A stretch of 58,129 nucleotides of DNA, taken from assembly GCA_013003535.1 (NCBI GenBank), contig JABDIY010000162.1, forward strand, positions 1-58,129. The letters run 5' to 3'. Positions within the stretch are counted from its first letter, which is position 1. Every line of letters starts with the position of its first letter. The position numbers and the translations under genes are program-made. The notes under the pieces were generated by a model. That model did not search any database. It saw nothing but the letters and a program-made list of their open reading frames with translations, and was not told the DNA's origin. This stretch comes from Acidimicrobiales bacterium. Lineage in GTDB: Bacteria > Actinomycetota > Acidimicrobiia > Acidimicrobiales > SZUA-35. Below are positions 56,712 through 58,129 of the stretch, piece after piece.

Positions 56712-58106
56712 ATGGGTGAACTGTTTGAAGACCGGGGTCCACTCCGCTTACAGGCGCTCCGACTTCGATTCACCGAGTCGCTCTTTTTCATTCCAGCGCT
56801 CATGGTCTTGGCGAGTCTCCTGCTGTCCCAGATCACAGTTGCGATAGACAAATCGATTGCCGATGAAGTGCTCCCAAGCTATTTCCAGACCACCGTCGAG
56901 AGTTCTCGCGCAATTCTCGCAGCGATCGCCGGAGGCACCATAACGGCGGCATCCGTCGTGTTCTCACTGACACTCATAGCGGTTCAACTTGCTGCGAGTC
57001 AGTTTTCCCCTCGCGTACTGCAAGGGTTTCTCGGTGACCGCTTCCAACAGATCGTGATGGGGACGGTCGTGGGGACGTTTTCCTTCTCGCTCTTCGTCCT
57101 TCGCGAAGTGAGTAGTGCGCCCGGGGACGAAAGCGCATTTATCCCTCAGCTTTCAATTGCCGTAGCACTGCTGTTGGCAATTACCGCTCTGATGTCGGTA
57201 CTTGCCTCGATCGACCACACCGCCAAAGGGCTCCGCGTCGGAACGGTAGCCGACGGCATAATGGAGCGAACAATCGCAGTCATCAAGGACCAACTCGTGC
57301 CTCGTCAATCCGAGGAGGACGCTCCGGTCCTCGTCGATGCTCCTGGCCGCATCCCTGCACCGCAATTGGGAGATGATGACATAACCATCCAGCCGCCACA
57401 AAGTGCGCGAACGCTCTTCGCCCCACGGACGGGGTGGGTTACCGGGCTCCAGGCCACTCGTGTCGTCGAGGTCATCCCAGCTGGATCTACAGCTCTCATC
57501 AGTGCGGCAATCGGCACCTATGTCGTCGAAGGTACGCCGCTGGCACACGTTTGGCCGTGCGAAGAGAATGAGTTCAACGAAATCGTCGACAGCTTGCACG
57601 AGATCATTCGAATCGAGAACGAGCGATCCACCCAACAAGACATCGGTTTCGGGTTCGTCCAGTTCAACGACATGGCGCTGAAAGCGTTGTCACCCGGCGT
57701 GAACGACCCCAACACTGCTGTGGAGATCATCGTGCGCATTGGTGCCGTTGTCACCGAGCTCTTCAGGCACAGGCTCGGCCCGCAGCGGTATGAAGCAGAT
57801 AGCCGAACGGTCTTGCGTCCCGGTGAGGCGCATCTCGAGGAGTATGTCGATCTCGCTTTCGAATCGATTCGCCGCTATGCCCGGTCCGATCATCGGGTTC
57901 TCGGCGCACTGGTCCAAACCGTTCACTCCATTATTCAGGAGCTTGAGCGGGTTGGTCTCGATCACGAGCAAAACTCGGCCCGGGAAACGCTGTGGAAACA
58001 GATCGCACTGGCCGGCTCGGAGTCCGAGCAGCTCGCAACCGTCGAAGATCGCCGAAGACTGCGGGCGATCGTTGAGCCGATCCTTGCGAAGAGGCCGGAC
58101 GCCTGA
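56712..58106 (+). CDS. DUF2254 integral membrane protein
   Basis: A 464-aa membrane protein of the DUF2254 family, function unknown. Four TM helices lie in the first 175 residues (FFIPALMVLASLLLS; ILAAIAGGTITAASVVFSLTLIAVQLAASQFSPR; IVMGTVVGTFSFSLFVL; SIAVALLLAITALMSVLASIDHTA), with the family SxxFSPR and IDHxAKGLR motifs. The C-terminal cytoplasmic region contains GWVTGLQATRVV, DIGFGFVQFNDMALKALSPGVNDPNTA and SIRRYARSDHRVLGALV. It has its own probable leaderless promoter and ends in a hairpin. Confidence 0.92.
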   Translation: MGELFEDRGPLRLQALRLRFTESLFFIPALMVLASLLLSQITVAIDKSIADEVLPSYFQTTVESSRAILAAIAGGTITAASVVFSLTLIAVQLAASQFSPRVLQGFLGDRFQQIVMGTVVGTFSFSLFVLREVSSAPGDESAFIPQLSIAVALLLAITALMSVLASIDHTAKGLRVGTVADGIMERTIAVIKDQLVPRQSEEDAPVLVDAPGRIPAPQLGDDDITIQPPQSARTLFAPRTGWVTGLQATRVVEVIPAGSTALISAAIGTYVVEGTPLAHVWPCEENEFNEIVDSLHEIIRIENERSTQQDIGFGFVQFNDMALKALSPGVNDPNTAVEIIVRIGAVVTELFRHRLGPQRYEADSRTVLRPGEAHLEEYVDLAFESIRRYARSDHRVLGALVQTVHSIIQELERVGLDHEQNSARETLWKQIALAGSESEQLATVEDRRRLRAIVEPILAKRPDA

Positions 58107-58117
58107 GACGTCCGGCC
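58093..58117 (+). terminator. Hairpin spanning the DUF2254 stop codon
   Basis: GGCCGGACG (58093-58101) and CGTCCGGCC (58109-58117) form a perfect 9-bp stem around a 7-nt loop that contains the stop codon. The window ends 12 nt later without a T tract. Confidence 0.45.
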
Positions 58118-58129
58118 GATAACCCACCT

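Overview
The window is about 58 kb of continuous, gene-dense bacterial chromosome of roughly 60% G+C. Several features point to an actinomycete: a fused E2/E1 2-oxoglutarate decarboxylase of the Kgd type, a sigma-B/F family factor with RsbW- and STAS-type partners, a UvrD2-like helicase with a C-terminal HRDC-like domain, an MshB/Mca-like deacetylase, the rnc-fpg-smc neighbourhood, and many genes whose -10 box lies only 6-7 bases before the start codon (leaderless mRNAs). The mix of genes is compatible with Acidimicrobiia, but that placement is inference. No tRNA, rRNA, CRISPR array, transposase or prophage gene was seen.

Layout. 1-8.8 kb: 3' end of ftsY; a minus-strand envelope-stress set (response regulator, sensor kinase, HTH/coiled-coil protein, HtrA protease); and a divergent moxR-DUF58-VWA operon. 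8.8-24.4 kb: a mostly minus-strand housekeeping block (recG, rsmD, coaD, a coiled-coil protein, yceD/DUF177, rpmF, plsX, a CvnA-like sensor, acpP, rnc, a very divergent fpg, smc), broken by a plus-strand lipoprotein glycoside hydrolase. 24.4-34.3 kb: small accessory genes (cold-shock-like protein, zinc metallopeptidase, DUF3291, a 59-residue ORF), a Chloroflexus-type malyl-CoA lyase with a CitE-like partner, a DUF389 membrane protein, an ACT-malic enzyme and a PH/SHOCT membrane protein. 34.4-44.1 kb: UvrD2-like helicase, LmbE-type deacetylase, an antiporter with universal-stress-like domains, exonuclease III and Kgd.

44.1-58.1 kb is a general-stress region. It holds the sigma factor and its RsbW-like partner, a STAS protein, three LuxR-type regulators with atypical receiver domains and a second HATPase protein. 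These are followed by a tightly overlapping lipoprotein/ABC exporter/coiled-coil/AI-2E-family permease operon, then by a 23-residue membrane peptide, CsbD, an MscS channel, DUF1206 and DUF2254 membrane proteins.

The most interesting pattern is a set of GTTT-(13-15 nt)-GGG(T/C)A promoters, which resemble the sigma-B/F consensus. They lie in front of the HATPase gene, a one-TM protein, the 23-residue peptide, csbD, the acidic-protein/DUF1206 pair, probably mscS, and a basic protein at 34 kb. In the five that appear leaderless, the -10 box sits exactly 9 nt before the ATG. This suggests that the local sigma factor drives a clustered envelope and osmotic stress regulon. Other notable points are an Fpg homologue that has lost most catalytic and zinc-binding residues, an rnc gene that seems to start at CTG overlapping the acpP stop codon, and an RsbW homologue lacking its ATP-binding asparagine.
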